Of a stretch of 59,356 nucleotides of DNA, positions 35,699 through 45,387 are shown in pieces. The notes below the pieces were generated by a model. The model ran no database searches. It was not told the origin of the DNA and saw only the letters and a list, made by a program, of their open reading frames with translations. Origin of the DNA: Clostridiales bacterium. GTDB taxonomy: Bacteria > Bacillota > Clostridia > Lachnospirales > Lachnospiraceae. The position numbers were made by a program, and so were the translations under genes. The first letter of the stretch is position 1; every line of letters begins with the position of its first letter. The stretch lies in assembly GCA_012523775.1 (NCBI GenBank), contig JAAYTK010000053.1, positions 1-59,356 of the forward strand, given 5' to 3'.

Positions 35699-36892
35699 TT
35701 ACTCGATAATTGAAGCAACCTTACCTGATCCAACTGTTCTGCCACCTTCACGGATAGCGAAACCAAGACCCTGCTCCATAGCGATAGGATGAATCAACTC
35801 GATTGTCATCTCTACGTTATCACCAGGCATGCACATTTCAACGCCTTCGGGTAAATTACATACACCGGTAACGTCAGTTGTTCTAAAATAGAACTGAGGT
35901 CTGTAGTTGTTGAAGAATGGAGTATGACGTCCACCTTCTTCTTTTGTTAATACGTATACCTGAGCGGTAAACTTAGTGTGGCATTTAATTGAACCGGGCT
36001 TACAAAGAACCTGTCCTCTTTCGATTTCTGTTCTCTGAACACCACGAAGAAGTGCACCGATGTTATCACCAGCCTGAGCATAGTCCAGAAGCTTTCTGAA
36101 CATCTCGATACCGGTTACAACAACCTTACGGGTTTCTTCCTTAATTCCAACGATCTCAACTTCTTCTGATACCTTTAACATACCACGCTCTACACGACCT
36201 GTAGCAACGGTTCCACGACCTGTAATAGAGAATACGTCCTCAACAGGCATAAGGAAAGGCTTATCACTTTCTCTCTGAGGATCAGGAATCCAAGAGTCAA
36301 CAGCTTCCATTAACTCAAGAATCTTATCTCCCCATTCTCCTGAAGGATCTTCAAGAGCCTTAAGAGCGGAACCCTGAATTACAGGTGTATCATCGCCAGG
36401 GAATTCATACTCTGTTAACAGGTCTCTTATCTCCATCTCAACTAACTCTAATAACTCGGGATCGTCAACCATGTCACATTTGTTCATGAATACTACGATG
36501 TAAGGAACACCAACCTGACGGGAAAGTAAGATATGTTCTTTTGTCTGAGCCATAACACCGTCAGTAGCAGCAACTACAAGGATAGCGCCGTCCATCTGAG
36601 CAGCACCAGTAATCATATTCTTAACATAGTCAGCATGTCCTGGGCAGTCAACGTGTGCATAGTGTCTGTTGTTAGTCTCATACTCAACGTGAGAAGTAGA
36701 GATTGTGATTCCTCTTGCCTTCTCCTCGGGAGCCTTATCAATCTTATCGAATGCTACGATTTCACCTGTACCCAGTCTTTCATGAAGAGTTCTGGTAATA
36801 GCTGCAGTAAGAGTTGTCTTACCATGGTCAACGTGACCTATTGTACCGATATTACAATGCGGTTTGGTTCTTTCAAATTTAGCCTTAGCCAT
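35699..36892 (-). CDS. tuf: elongation factor Tu
   Basis: GTPase of 397 residues that delivers aminoacyl-tRNA to the ribosome. G1 [10 protein letters not shown] (19-28), G3 [13 protein letters not shown]4 NKCD and domains 2 and 3 are complete. It is last in the str operon, 195 bases from fusA. The gap contains a hairpin CACACGGG/CCCGTGCG (about 36940-36970) without a T run, perhaps a processing site. Confidence 0.99.
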   Translation of the reverse strand: MAKAKFERTKPHCNIGTIGHVDHGKTTLTAAITRTLHERLGTGEIVAFDKIDKAPEEKARGITISTSHVEYETNNRHYAHVDCPGHADYVKNMITGAAQMDGAILVVAATDGVMAQTKEHILLSRQVGVPYIVVFMNKCDMVDDPELLELVEMEIRDLLTEYEFPGDDTPVIQGSALKALEDPSGEWGDKILELMEAVDSWIPDPQRESDKPFLMPVEDVFSITGRGTVATGRVERGMLKVSEEVEIVGIKEETRKVVVTGIEMFRKLLDYAQAGDNIGALLRGVQRTEIERGQVLCKPGSIKCHTKFTAQVYVLTKEEGGRHTPFFNNYRPQFYFRTTDVTGVCNLPEGVEMCMPGDNVEMTIELIHPIAMEQGLGFAIREGGRTVGSGKVASIIE

Positions 36893-37087
36893 TTTACAAC
36901 GTCCTCCTTTAAATAAATGCTTTTAAGCAAATGTTTTCACGCACGGGCCTTCCCTCCGGAAATCTCCCCGTGTGGCTTGTATTAAATATTGCCTCATATG
37001 CCCTATTATATTTCAACTTAGAAATATTTTCAAGCATTAAGAAATTAAAATAATATATTGCTTTTATGTCATCTGTTAACAGTCTGT

Positions 37088-39208
37088 CTAACTCCTGCCT
37101 TTAGATGATAATACCTTTTCCTGAACTGCCTTAGGAACCTGCTCATAGGAATTAAAGAACATGGAATATGCACCACGGCCCTGGGTACTGGATCGGAGTG
37201 TTGTGGCATATCCAAACATCTCAGACAGAGGAACATATCCGCGTATTAATTTGGATCCGCTTAAATCCTCTGTAGCATCGATACGACCACGACGGGAACT
37301 TATATCTCCTATAACATCACCCATATATTCCTCGGGTACTGTTACCTCAACCCTCATAACAGGTTCAAGAAGCACGGCACCACCCTTGTTCATGGCATCC
37401 TTAAATGCCATAGAGCCTGCAATTTTAAATGCCATTTCACTGGAGTCAACCTCATGGTATGAGCCATCATATACGACAGCCCTTATACCAAGCACAGGAT
37501 ATCCACCGAGTATACCGGCCTTTGCGGCTTCTTCTATACCGGCACCGACCGCAGGGATGTATTCCTTAGGAATTGCTCCACCGACAACCTCTGAAGCGAA
37601 TTCAAAGGTCTTCTCTGCATTGGCATCCATGGGCTCGAAGCGAACCTTACAGTGACCATACTGACCACGTCCGCCGGATTGTCTGACATACTTACTATCA
37701 ACTTCAACCGTCTTAGTGAAGGATTCCTTATATGCAACCTGAGGTGCACCAACATTAGCCTCAACCTTAAATTCACGAAGCAGTCTGTCTACAATGATTT
37801 CCAGGTGAAGCTCGCCCATACCTGCAATAATTGTCTGACCGGTCTCTTCATCGGTATAAGCTTTGAAGGTTGGATCCTCTTCGGCCAGCTTAGCCAAAGC
37901 AGCACCCATTTTATCCTGTCCGGCCTTAGTCTTAGGTTCAATAGCAACATTAATAACGGGCTCAGGGAATTCCATGGACTCAAGTATAACAGGATGCTTC
38001 TCATCGCAAAGAGTATCTCCTGTAGAGGTGAATTTAAGCCCTACCGCAGATGCTATATCTCCTGAATATACCTTTTCCAAATCTTCTCTTTTGTTCGCAT
38101 GCATCTGTAGAATACGTCCGACACGTTCCTTTTTGTTCTTTGTGGAGTTCAATATATATGAACCGGTGCTTAATGTTCCTGAATACACCCTAAAGAACGC
38201 CAACTTACCTACAAACGGATCGGCCATAATCTTAAATGCTAATGCTGAAAATGGCTCGTCATCAGAGGATTTTCTCGTAACCTCATTGCCATTCTCGTCT
38301 ATTCCCTTTATATCGGGAATATCCGTAGGTGCAGGCATATACTCAATAATTGCATCTAATAGCTTCTGTACTCCCTTATTACGATATGCTGATCCGCATA
38401 ACACAGGGATGATATCAACAGAAATTGTTGCTCTCCTTAAAGTAGCCTTCAATTCCTGCTCGGTCGGTTCATCACCTTCCAGGTACTTCTCCATCAGGTC
38501 ATCATCGGTATCACAAATCGCTTCGATCATTATGCTTCTGTATTCTTCTGCGAGTTCCTTCATATCATCGGGAATCTCAGTTATGGAGATATCCTCGCCT
38601 TTATCATCATTATAGTAATAAGCCTTCATCTCGAACAAATCGATAATACCAACAAATGTATCCTCTTTACCGATTGGAAGCTGTATGGCTACGGGATTTT
38701 TCCCAAGCCTTGTTTTAATCATATTAATAACATTAAAAAAGTCTGCACCCGAAATATCCATTTTATTTACAAATGCCATTCTAGGTACATGATATTTATC
38801 AGCCTGACGCCATACAGTCTCGGACTGGGGCTCAACGCCACCCTTGGCACAGAATACGCCTACCGCACTGTCCAGAACACGAAGTGATCTCTCAACCTCT
38901 ACGGTAAAGTCTACGTGTCCGGGAGTATCTATTATATTAATACGATGCTCCAGCGCACCCGGCATCTTCTTATGCTCTAATTCCTGAGTCCAATGACATG
39001 TAGTCGCTGCTGATGTAATAGTGATACCTCTTTCCTGCTCCTGCTCCATCCAGTCCATGGTTGCAGTGCCCTCATGAGTATCACCCATTTTGTAGTTTAC
39101 ACCGGTATAGTACAGGATGCGCTCAGAAAGTGTAGTCTTACCCGCATCGATATGTGCCATAATACCGATATTTCTAGTCCTATCCAATGGATATTCTCTT
39201 CCTGCCAA
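37088..39208 (-). CDS. fusA: elongation factor G
   Basis: Translocation GTPase of 706 residues. G1 [11 protein letters not shown]2 [11 protein letters not shown]3 DTPGHVDF, G4 NKMD, then domains II-V ending [28 protein letters not shown]. Length and the position between rpsG and tuf identify the canonical FusA rather than a ribosomal-protection paralogue. Confidence 0.99.
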   Translation of the reverse strand: MAGREYPLDRTRNIGIMAHIDAGKTTLSERILYYTGVNYKMGDTHEGTATMDWMEQEQERGITITSAATTCHWTQELEHKKMPGALEHRINIIDTPGHVDFTVEVERSLRVLDSAVGVFCAKGGVEPQSETVWRQADKYHVPRMAFVNKMDISGADFFNVINMIKTRLGKNPVAIQLPIGKEDTFVGIIDLFEMKAYYYNDDKGEDISITEIPDDMKELAEEYRSIMIEAICDTDDDLMEKYLEGDEPTEQELKATLRRATISVDIIPVLCGSAYRNKGVQKLLDAIIEYMPAPTDIPDIKGIDENGNEVTRKSSDDEPFSALAFKIMADPFVGKLAFFRVYSGTLSTGSYILNSTKNKKERVGRILQMHANKREDLEKVYSGDIASAVGLKFTSTGDTLCDEKHPVILESMEFPEPVINVAIEPKTKAGQDKMGAALAKLAEEDPTFKAYTDEETGQTIIAGMGELHLEIIVDRLLREFKVEANVGAPQVAYKESFTKTVEVDSKYVRQSGGRGQYGHCKVRFEPMDANAEKTFEFASEVVGGAIPKEYIPAVGAGIEEAAKAGILGGYPVLGIRAVVYDGSYHEVDSSEMAFKIAGSMAFKDAMNKGGAVLLEPVMRVEVTVPEEYMGDVIGDISSRRGRIDATEDLSGSKLIRGYVPLSEMFGYATTLRSSTQGRGAYSMFFNSYEQVPKAVQEKVLSSKGRS

Positions 39209-39357
39209 ATATAATTCCTCCTTAATTCATGGCAAGCAAATCATCAATTATAACCTGCTTGAAACTGGCAAAGAATGATAAATAATTCTCAAATCATGTT
39301 TCCTACAATTTAGTCTATTGCCTTAATTAAAGAAGAACATGCTATGATACTTTTCTT

Positions 39358-39870
<513 letters not shown>

Positions 39871-40093
39871 TCAGCTACATTAATTCCTAGGTACTCACAA
39901 ATGAAAGTTCTTTGCTTTCCATAATTGTGTTCGCGCTCAGCTTAATTTATTACCATATATCAAATGTTTCCACTTAATTTCAATTTGTAACCCACAGAAA
40001 TACAAACTAAAAGGATAAAAAATTAACCCGGCACTTAACTACATTAAAAGTGCTTAGCAAATATTCAGTTGCATATCACTTTTTACTAGGTAT

Positions 40094-40516
40094 CTACTTC
40101 TTAGCGTCTTTAGGTCTTTTAGCACCATACTTGGAGCGTGCCTGTCTTCTGTTGGCAACGCCTGCCGTATCAAGTGTACCCCTGACTATATGATATCTGG
40201 TTCCCGGTAAATCCTTTACTCTACCACCTCTGATGAGTACTACACTATGCTCCTGAAGGTTATGACCCTCACCCGGAATATAGCTTGTAACCTCGATACC
40301 ATTGGACAGACGAACCCTGGCAATCTTACGAAGAGCTGAATTTGGCTTCTTCGGTGTAGCCGTTCTAACCGCTGTACATACACCTCTTTTTTGTGGTGAT
40401 GATACATCTGTTGTCCTCTTATTCAGTGAGTTAAAGCTCTTCTGCAGTGCAGGAGAATTTGACTTGTACTCTACTGTCTTTCTGCCCTTCCTTACTAGCT
40501 GGTTAAATGTAGGCAT
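40094..40516 (-). CDS. rpsL: 30S ribosomal protein S12
   Basis: A 140-residue decoding-centre protein starting [13 protein letters not shown], with [10 protein letters not shown] and [12 protein letters not shown]; lysines are present at both sites known for streptomycin-resistance changes, i.e. the ordinary sensitive type. The ATG at 40516 has GGGAGGTG eight bases upstream; a 33-codon upstream extension lies in the structured leader and is rejected. It is the first gene of the str operon. Confidence 0.98.
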   Translation of the reverse strand: MPTFNQLVRKGRKTVEYKSNSPALQKSFNSLNKRTTDVSSPQKRGVCTAVRTATPKKPNSALRKIARVRLSNGIEVTSYIPGEGHNLQEHSVVLIRGGRVKDLPGTRYHIVRGTLDTAGVANRRQARSKYGAKRPKDAKK

Positions 40517-40567
40517 TAATTTTTCACCTCCCAAAATCAAAATTATTAATTCATTCTGTGGTTTGTC

Positions 40568-40617
40568 TGCGTATGCAAAATACGCATAAAAAATACATTG
40601 CATGCAAATTTGCATGC
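40568..40617 (-). promoter_or_regulatory. structured leader of the str operon
   Basis: The transcript should begin almost exactly at an 18-bp perfect palindrome GCATGCAAATTTGCATGC (40600-40617). This is followed on the minus strand by AATGTATTTTTTA and a second hairpin TGCGTAT/ATACGCA (40568-40586). A 5'-end hairpin may stabilise the mRNA; the T-rich spacer also allows attenuation. Confidence 0.6.
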
Positions 40618-40623
40618 TAAATG

Positions 40624-40652
40624 ATTATACGGTGTTCCCGTAAAAATGTCAA
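40624..40652 (-). promoter_or_regulatory. promoter of the str operon
   Basis: TTGACA (40647-40652), 17 bases, TATAAT (40624-40629): perfect consensus on the minus strand, as expected for ribosomal protein genes. Confidence 0.9.
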
Positions 40653-40670
40653 GGATTAATTTAAATTTTT

Positions 40671-40685
40671 CGGTACCAGGTACCG
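40671..40685. repeat. GGTACC palindrome between divergent promoters
   Basis: CGGTACCAGGTACCG is a palindrome around a single central A. It lies between the -35 boxes of the str promoter (40647) and the MATE promoter (40694). The same 15-mer recurs at 59197-59211. Confidence 0.8.
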
Positions 40686-40693
40686 ATACTAAG

Positions 40694-40722
40694 TTGACAT
40701 TTGTTTGTTCAGTTAGTATACT
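40694..40722 (+). promoter_or_regulatory. promoter of the MATE gene
   Basis: TTGACA (40694-40699), 17 bases, TATACT (40717-40722) on the plus strand, back to back with the str promoter. Confidence 0.8.
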
Positions 40723-40768
40723 TAACAGGTTATATGCAGATATTATACATTAAGGTAGGAGTGAAGAC

Positions 40769-42157
40769 ATGAATAATATAGATAGATCGAAGCAGCTCGG
40801 GGAAGAACGTATTATTAAACTAATCTTTAAATTCTCTATTCCCGCAATCATAGGAATGTTAGTTAATGCTTTATATAATATAGTTGACAGAATATACATC
40901 GGCCATGGTGTCGGTTCCTTAGGAATCGGCGGAATTACTGTATCCTTTCCTATTATGTTAATACTGATGGCATTTTCGATGCTGATTGGAATAGGTGCAA
41001 ATTCCCTGGTGGCTATCCGTTTTGGACAAGGTAGGAAGGAAGAGGCTGAGGGAATCTTTAACAACGCATTTGTTCTCTTTATTATAGCCTCTCTGTCATT
41101 ATCTATAATAGGCTTAATCTTCAAGGAGCCTTTTCTTAGATTAATGGGTACAAGCGACCAAATAATGCCCTATGCCATTGAATATCTGGAAATAATATTA
41201 TTAGGCTCAGTATTTCAATCGATAGGAATGGGAATGAATAACTTCATTCGTTCTGAAGGTAATCCCAGAATTGCAATGAATACAATGCTAATCGGCGCCA
41301 TAACTAACATCGTCTTAGATCCGATATTTATATTTGTTTTCAATTGGGGAATGAGAGGTGCTGCAATCGCCACTGTTATATCTCAGATAGTATCTGCTAC
41401 GTGGGTATTGTTGTATTTTATGAGAAGCAAAAGCCTTTTGAAGCTAAAGGTGTCATATATGAAGCTGAAGCCTGCTTATGTAGGTAAGATTCTGGCTTTG
41501 GGAACGGCACCTTTTGCTATGCAAATAGCATCAAGTATTCTGAATTTTATAATGAATAAAGGGCTTAATACCTATGGAGGAGATGTAGCCGTATCGGGAA
41601 TGGGTATTGTAAATAGTGTGGTTACCTTGTTAATTATGCCTATCTTCGGCATAAATCAAGGAATGCAGCCGATTATCGGATATAATTACGGAGCACGCAA
41701 ATATGACAGAGTAAAACAGGCCTATTATATCGGCGTTATATTCGCTACAATAATTGTTATTATCGGATGGATAGTAACAAGAGTATTTCCTGAACAGTTG
41801 GTTTACCTATTTAATAAGGAAGATAAAGAGTTGATATCGTTCGGGGTCCGGGCTATCAGAAGGAATCTGATGTTCCTACCGGTCATCGGTTTTCAGATTG
41901 TATCCTCCAACTATTTTCAGGCAGTTGGAAAACCGAAGCATTCAGCATTACTTGGCCTTTCAAGACAGGTACTGATATTAATTCCTGCCCTGCTCATACT
42001 TCCCCTATATTTCGGACTTGATGGTCTTATATCGGCAGGACCTTTATCAGATGTCACCTCCTCAATATTAACAGGAATATTTATTATTCTGGAGATGCGC
42101 AAGCTGAACCGTCTCAATAAGGAGACAACCGTAACTCTTAGCAATCTTGAATATTAA
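40769..42157 (+). CDS. MATE-family efflux transporter
   Basis: A 462-residue integral membrane protein with about twelve helices in two homologous halves (IPAIIGMLVNALYNIVDRIYIGH at the N terminus; the second half begins near 235, APFAMQIASSILNFIMNKGLN). It belongs to the MepA/NorM group that exports cationic compounds using Na+ or H+. Substrate unknown. The ATG has TAGGAG about nine bases upstream. The WYL regulator follows closely and may control it. Confidence 0.93.
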   Translation: MNNIDRSKQLGEERIIKLIFKFSIPAIIGMLVNALYNIVDRIYIGHGVGSLGIGGITVSFPIMLILMAFSMLIGIGANSLVAIRFGQGRKEEAEGIFNNAFVLFIIASLSLSIIGLIFKEPFLRLMGTSDQIMPYAIEYLEIILLGSVFQSIGMGMNNFIRSEGNPRIAMNTMLIGAITNIVLDPIFIFVFNWGMRGAAIATVISQIVSATWVLLYFMRSKSLLKLKVSYMKLKPAYVGKILALGTAPFAMQIASSILNFIMNKGLNTYGGDVAVSGMGIVNSVVTLLIMPIFGINQGMQPIIGYNYGARKYDRVKQAYYIGVIFATIIVIIGWIVTRVFPEQLVYLFNKEDKELISFGVRAIRRNLMFLPVIGFQIVSSNYFQAVGKPKHSALLGLSRQVLILIPALLILPLYFGLDGLISAGPLSDVTSSILTGIFIILEMRKLNRLNKETTVTLSNLEY

Positions 42158-42212
42158 TCCGTTTTATAGTAAGATAAATTCAGATACGGGTATGTCTATA
42201 GGAGGTAACGCT

Positions 42213-43193
42213 ATGAGAGATATGGCTCAAACCGAAAGACAGATATTTATCTTGCTATTGCTTTCAGAGAATAAAAGGGGTTATACCATAAACGATATTC
42301 ATTCATCCTTGGAAAAATGGGATGTCATCGTGGATAAAAAAACAATAATGCGTGATATTGACAGTCTATCCGGTATATGCTTTATCTCAGAAGAGACAAG
42401 AAACAATAAAACATACTATACCGCCGATAAATTTCGACTAAGTGATATCACCTTTACATCTCCGGAGCTGATTTCCCTTGCATTTATGCTGGAGCTACTT
42501 AAGCCATATCAGTATATGACCATGGGAAGAACCTCAAACGAACTGATACACAAGCTTCTTGATAATACCTCTAATTTAAACAGAGAATTTATAAAGCATT
42601 TTACGGGTCTTGTGTCAATCAATACAAATGACTATATTAGTGATACCTTGAATCCGGAAATAGAGGAAAAGCTCCACGATTCCATGCAGAATAAAAGGAA
42701 GGCCAGAATTATATATCGCAGCTTCGGCAGTGATGAAGATACTATCCGTGTAATTCATCCATATGAGCTTTCCATTAATGACGGCGCTTTATGCGTGGTA
42801 GGATTTTGTGAACTGCGAAATGACATCAGAGATTTTAGGGTATCAAGAATCAGAGCCCTTACTCTACTTGATGATACATTTCAGATTCCCGAAGATTATC
42901 ATACCAACAAGAACAGAAAAAAATTTATACATTTATCGGGAAATGTGGTCGAACAGGTTATTATATTCTTTGATAGTAAAACCGCCAGATATATAATGGA
43001 ATATGAATCAGATCTCGCAGACGAAATCATCCAGACCGAGGATGGAATAAAATTCATAAGAAATACGGCAGTAACAGACGAGCTGATACGATGGATTCTA
43101 CAATATGGCCACGGAGCAAAGGTGTTAAACCCTGCCCACCTAAAGGAAAAAATAAAGAGCGAATTAGAAAAAAGCCTTAATCAATATACATAA
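42213..43193 (+). CDS. WYL-domain transcriptional regulator
   Basis: A 326-residue regulator with an N-terminal winged helix (about 5-65, TERQIFILLLLSENKRGYTINDIHSSL...) and a WYL ligand-binding domain (about 145-225, IIYRSFGSDEDTIRVIHPYELSINDGALCVVGFCELRNDIRDFRVSRI), then a WCX-like C terminus. WYL proteins often sense nucleic acids or small ligands. The ATG at 42213 has AGGAGG seven bases upstream; a longer frame overlapping the MATE gene is rejected. Probably the second gene of a MATE operon. Confidence 0.88.
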   Translation: MRDMAQTERQIFILLLLSENKRGYTINDIHSSLEKWDVIVDKKTIMRDIDSLSGICFISEETRNNKTYYTADKFRLSDITFTSPELISLAFMLELLKPYQYMTMGRTSNELIHKLLDNTSNLNREFIKHFTGLVSINTNDYISDTLNPEIEEKLHDSMQNKRKARIIYRSFGSDEDTIRVIHPYELSINDGALCVVGFCELRNDIRDFRVSRIRALTLLDDTFQIPEDYHTNKNRKKFIHLSGNVVEQVIIFFDSKTARYIMEYESDLADEIIQTEDGIKFIRNTAVTDELIRWILQYGHGAKVLNPAHLKEKIKSELEKSLNQYT

Positions 43194-43206
43194 CCTTTAC
43201 AGACAT

Positions 43207-43236
43207 TTCCCCCATATAAAGCGGGGGATTTTTTTA
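43207..43236 (+). terminator. terminator of the MATE-WYL operon
   Basis: CCCCC pairs with GGGGG around a 9-base loop, then a long T run. Confidence 0.85.
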
Positions 43237-43336
43237 TGATTTTACCAGATCTATTGTCTTTTTTCCATGTAATTAATATATCCTCCATGATACTATTTAT
43301 TGGTAAAGCATTACTGTCATATATAAGGAGGAGAAT

Positions 43337-44242
43337 ATGATAAAATATATTATATGTATTCTAACTATCACTTTGTTATTACTGGGTTGTGCCAAGGATG
43401 ATAATTCTAAAGAATCGGATGCTGATATTACTGAACCGGACACGGTGACGGAACCAACGTCCACACCTACAACTGAACCTACAACTGAACCTACGCCTGA
43501 GCCGACACCCGAAGCCACCCCCACACCTACGCCCAATCCGGATTTGGTTCTGCCACAAGTCATAAATGACAGCGGAAAAGTACGAATCCAAACGGCATCT
43601 ATAAGCACCAGCTATCCGTATAACAGCTATGTTATCTCTTCCGTGAACGGAGAAAATGTAGTGGTAGATCCAACTGCAATGCCACCTAAAAATATCGTAG
43701 ACATCAATCCTGTCGCAATATTAAGCACACATCCACATAAAGACCATGTCGATGATGCCTTTATCGAATCATATGATTGTCATGTTATTCTATATGAAAA
43801 GGCTGAGATTCAAACGAATGACTTTAATATATATACCATTTGGTCCTCACATAATAACGATCTAATTCAGGAATCAAATCAAAATGTGATAATAGTCCTT
43901 GAAGTGGATGGATTAAGAATTGCTCATATGGGCGATATAGGACAAACCGAGCTTACGAAGGAGCAGTTAACCGAGCTGGGTGAAATTGATATTGCTTTTA
44001 TGCAATTTGAAAACGGCTATTCGTCAATGTCTCTAAGGAATGAAAAGGGCTTTAATTTAATTGAACAGTTAAATCCTACCATAGTTATACCAACCCATTA
44101 CTCTCTGTCTTCGATACCTGTTTTTGAAGAAAGGTATGGATCTATCACAGAGGTTAAGAATATTTTGGAAATAACTAAGGATGAACTTCCTGAGGGTTCT
44201 TTGAATGTTTATCGAATTTTAAATGAGCATAAATACAGATAG
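43337..44242 (+). CDS. secreted metallo-beta-lactamase-fold lipoprotein
   Basis: A 301-residue lipoprotein: signal peptide with lipobox LLGC (Cys18), a Thr/Pro/Glu-repeat linker (about 33-69, TEPT and TPEP units) that holds the enzyme off the membrane, and a metallo-hydrolase domain. The zinc motif HPHKDH (132-137) is followed by HMGDIG and a final IPTHYS. The fold resembles the UlaG/COG2220 group of hydrolases, whose substrates vary; this one is unknown. AAGGAGG lies before the ATG. An AraC gene follows after a hairpin that may terminate this transcript. Confidence 0.85.
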   Translation: MIKYIICILTITLLLLGCAKDDNSKESDADITEPDTVTEPTSTPTTEPTTEPTPEPTPEATPTPTPNPDLVLPQVINDSGKVRIQTASISTSYPYNSYVISSVNGENVVVDPTAMPPKNIVDINPVAILSTHPHKDHVDDAFIESYDCHVILYEKAEIQTNDFNIYTIWSSHNNDLIQESNQNVIIVLEVDGLRIAHMGDIGQTELTKEQLTELGEIDIAFMQFENGYSSMSLRNEKGFNLIEQLNPTIVIPTHYSLSSIPVFEERYGSITEVKNILEITKDELPEGSLNVYRILNEHKYR

Positions 44243-44268
44243 CGGTAAACTCAATATAAAAGCATTTA

Positions 44269-44297
44269 TTTACAATATACCTGCCCCGTAGTATAAT
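44269..44297 (+). promoter_or_regulatory. hairpin-embedded promoter of the AraC gene (copy A)
   Basis: TTTACA (44269-44274), 17 bases, TATAAT (44292-44297). The -10 box sits in the loop of the inverted repeat at 44279-44325. Confidence 0.7.
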
Positions 44298-44325
44298 TAT
44301 GGAAAATAATTACTTGTGGGCAGGT
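44279..44325 (+). repeat. inverted repeat A around a promoter
   Basis: Arms ACCTGCCC (44279-44286) and GGGCAGGT (44318-44325) are perfect complements across a 31-base loop containing TAGTATAATTATGGAAA. The right arm reaches into the annotated GTG start of the AraC gene. The core is repeated in copy B (45289-45340) with different arms. Confidence 0.75.
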
Positions 44326-45250
44326 GTTTGATTTGATTCTTAATACTATAGGCAATAATTATTATAAAAATTATATATTTCCTGTTTTGGTAACTAAGAA
44401 TCCGGAATCATTAATGGTGGATGAAGCTCGGGAATACTATAAAATCCTCCTTATAAAATCAGGAATCTGCCGTTTTAATCTGAATGATAAAGAATATGCC
44501 ATAATCGGTTCTCATATTCTGCATCTTAACGATCAGGACAGAATATGCTTCCATAATGCTGGCGATGCGAATATATGGATCGTCCTATTCAGACCCGAAA
44601 TCGTCAATGCAAGCTTTACCATCAGCGTAATTAATGATCCTAACAACCGACTGACAGGTGTAGACAAACAGGATTTGTTTTATATGGAGCAGTTTAAGCA
44701 CAATACTCCCGAAGGCAAAAAGCTTTATCCTCTGGCGGCAATTGATATAACCATAATAGAGAACAAAATAGAGCATCTTAATTATCTGTTAGAAAAACAG
44801 GATACCTGGTCCTGGCCATGTCTCAGTAGATCCTATCTTTATGAAATTCTGTTTGCATTGGCAAGAAGGGGCGTGTCTGAAAACGGCGACGGGGATTTGG
44901 AGAATTATAGCGGTCACTCTAAGCTTACTATTGACATCATATATTATCTTCAGTCTTGCTATAACGAGAAAATAACGATTGACAGTCTGGCAGAAAAATT
45001 CCACACTAATCGCACCACTTTACATAATGACTTTAAGAAACATACCGGAATGTCTATTAATCAATATTTAGTTCAGCTTCGTATAGGTATGGCTGCAAAG
45101 CTACTTAGGGATACGGGACTCTCAATGTCTGAAATATGTGAACGTATCGGATTTAACGATACTGGCTATTTCAGCAAAATTTTCAAAAAGAAGTTTAATC
45201 AGACTCCGTCTGAATACAGACATATATACAAAAGCAAAGATCTTCTATAA
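44324..45250 (+). CDS. AraC-family transcriptional regulator
   Basis: A 308-residue regulator with an N-terminal cupin-like sensing half (about 1-150, EYYKILLIKSGICRFNLNDKEYAIIGSHILHLN) and a C-terminal double helix-turn-helix (about 205-303; GFNDTGYFSKIFKKKFNQTPSEYR is the AraC signature). AraC proteins of this kind usually switch on nearby sugar-use genes; the large secreted protein downstream is the obvious target. Start is uncertain: GTG at 44324 overlaps the hairpin arm and lacks a good binding site, TTG at 44333 lies eight bases after GGCAGG. Confidence 0.87.
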   Translation: MFDLILNTIGNNYYKNYIFPVLVTKNPESLMVDEAREYYKILLIKSGICRFNLNDKEYAIIGSHILHLNDQDRICFHNAGDANIWIVLFRPEIVNASFTISVINDPNNRLTGVDKQDLFYMEQFKHNTPEGKKLYPLAAIDITIIENKIEHLNYLLEKQDTWSWPCLSRSYLYEILFALARRGVSENGDGDLENYSGHSKLTIDIIYYLQSCYNEKITIDSLAEKFHTNRTTLHNDFKKHTGMSINQYLVQLRIGMAAKLLRDTGLSMSEICERIGFNDTGYFSKIFKKKFNQTPSEYRHIYKSKDLL

Positions 45251-45280
45251 GATTTAAGTAAAACTAAGCTAAATTACTCA

Positions 45281-45309
45281 TATACAACACACCCACCGGA
45301 TAGTATAAT
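45281..45309 (+). promoter_or_regulatory. hairpin-embedded promoter of the beta-helix gene (copy B)
   Basis: TATACA (45281-45286), 17 bases, TATAAT (45304-45309). The -35 is weak (four of six), so activation by the AraC protein is plausible. Confidence 0.55.
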
Positions 45310-45345
45310 TATGGAAATAAATGTTTATATTAGTGGGTGTTTTTT
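45289..45345 (+). repeat. inverted repeat B around a promoter, with T run
   Basis: Arms ACACCCAC (45289-45296) and GTGGGTGT (45333-45340) are perfect complements with a 36-base loop containing the same TAGTATAATTATGGAAA core as copy A. Six T follow the right arm, so RNA entering from the AraC gene could terminate here. Confidence 0.75.
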
Positions 45346-45387
45346 ATTGAAAAACTTATAGGCGAAAATATAATATAAGGAGGAAAT

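Noticed and set aside
36935-36976. Terminator between fusA and tuf
   Set aside because: The hairpin lacks a following T run and tuf would otherwise need a promoter that I do not see. Treated as a possible processing hairpin.
43297-43608. Gly/Val-repeat frame opposite the lipoprotein linker
   Set aside because: The GVGSGVGSV-like repeats are only the reverse strand of the Thr-Pro-Glu repeat linker. The same artefact occurs at 48147-48515 opposite the Pro-Thr-Lys linker.
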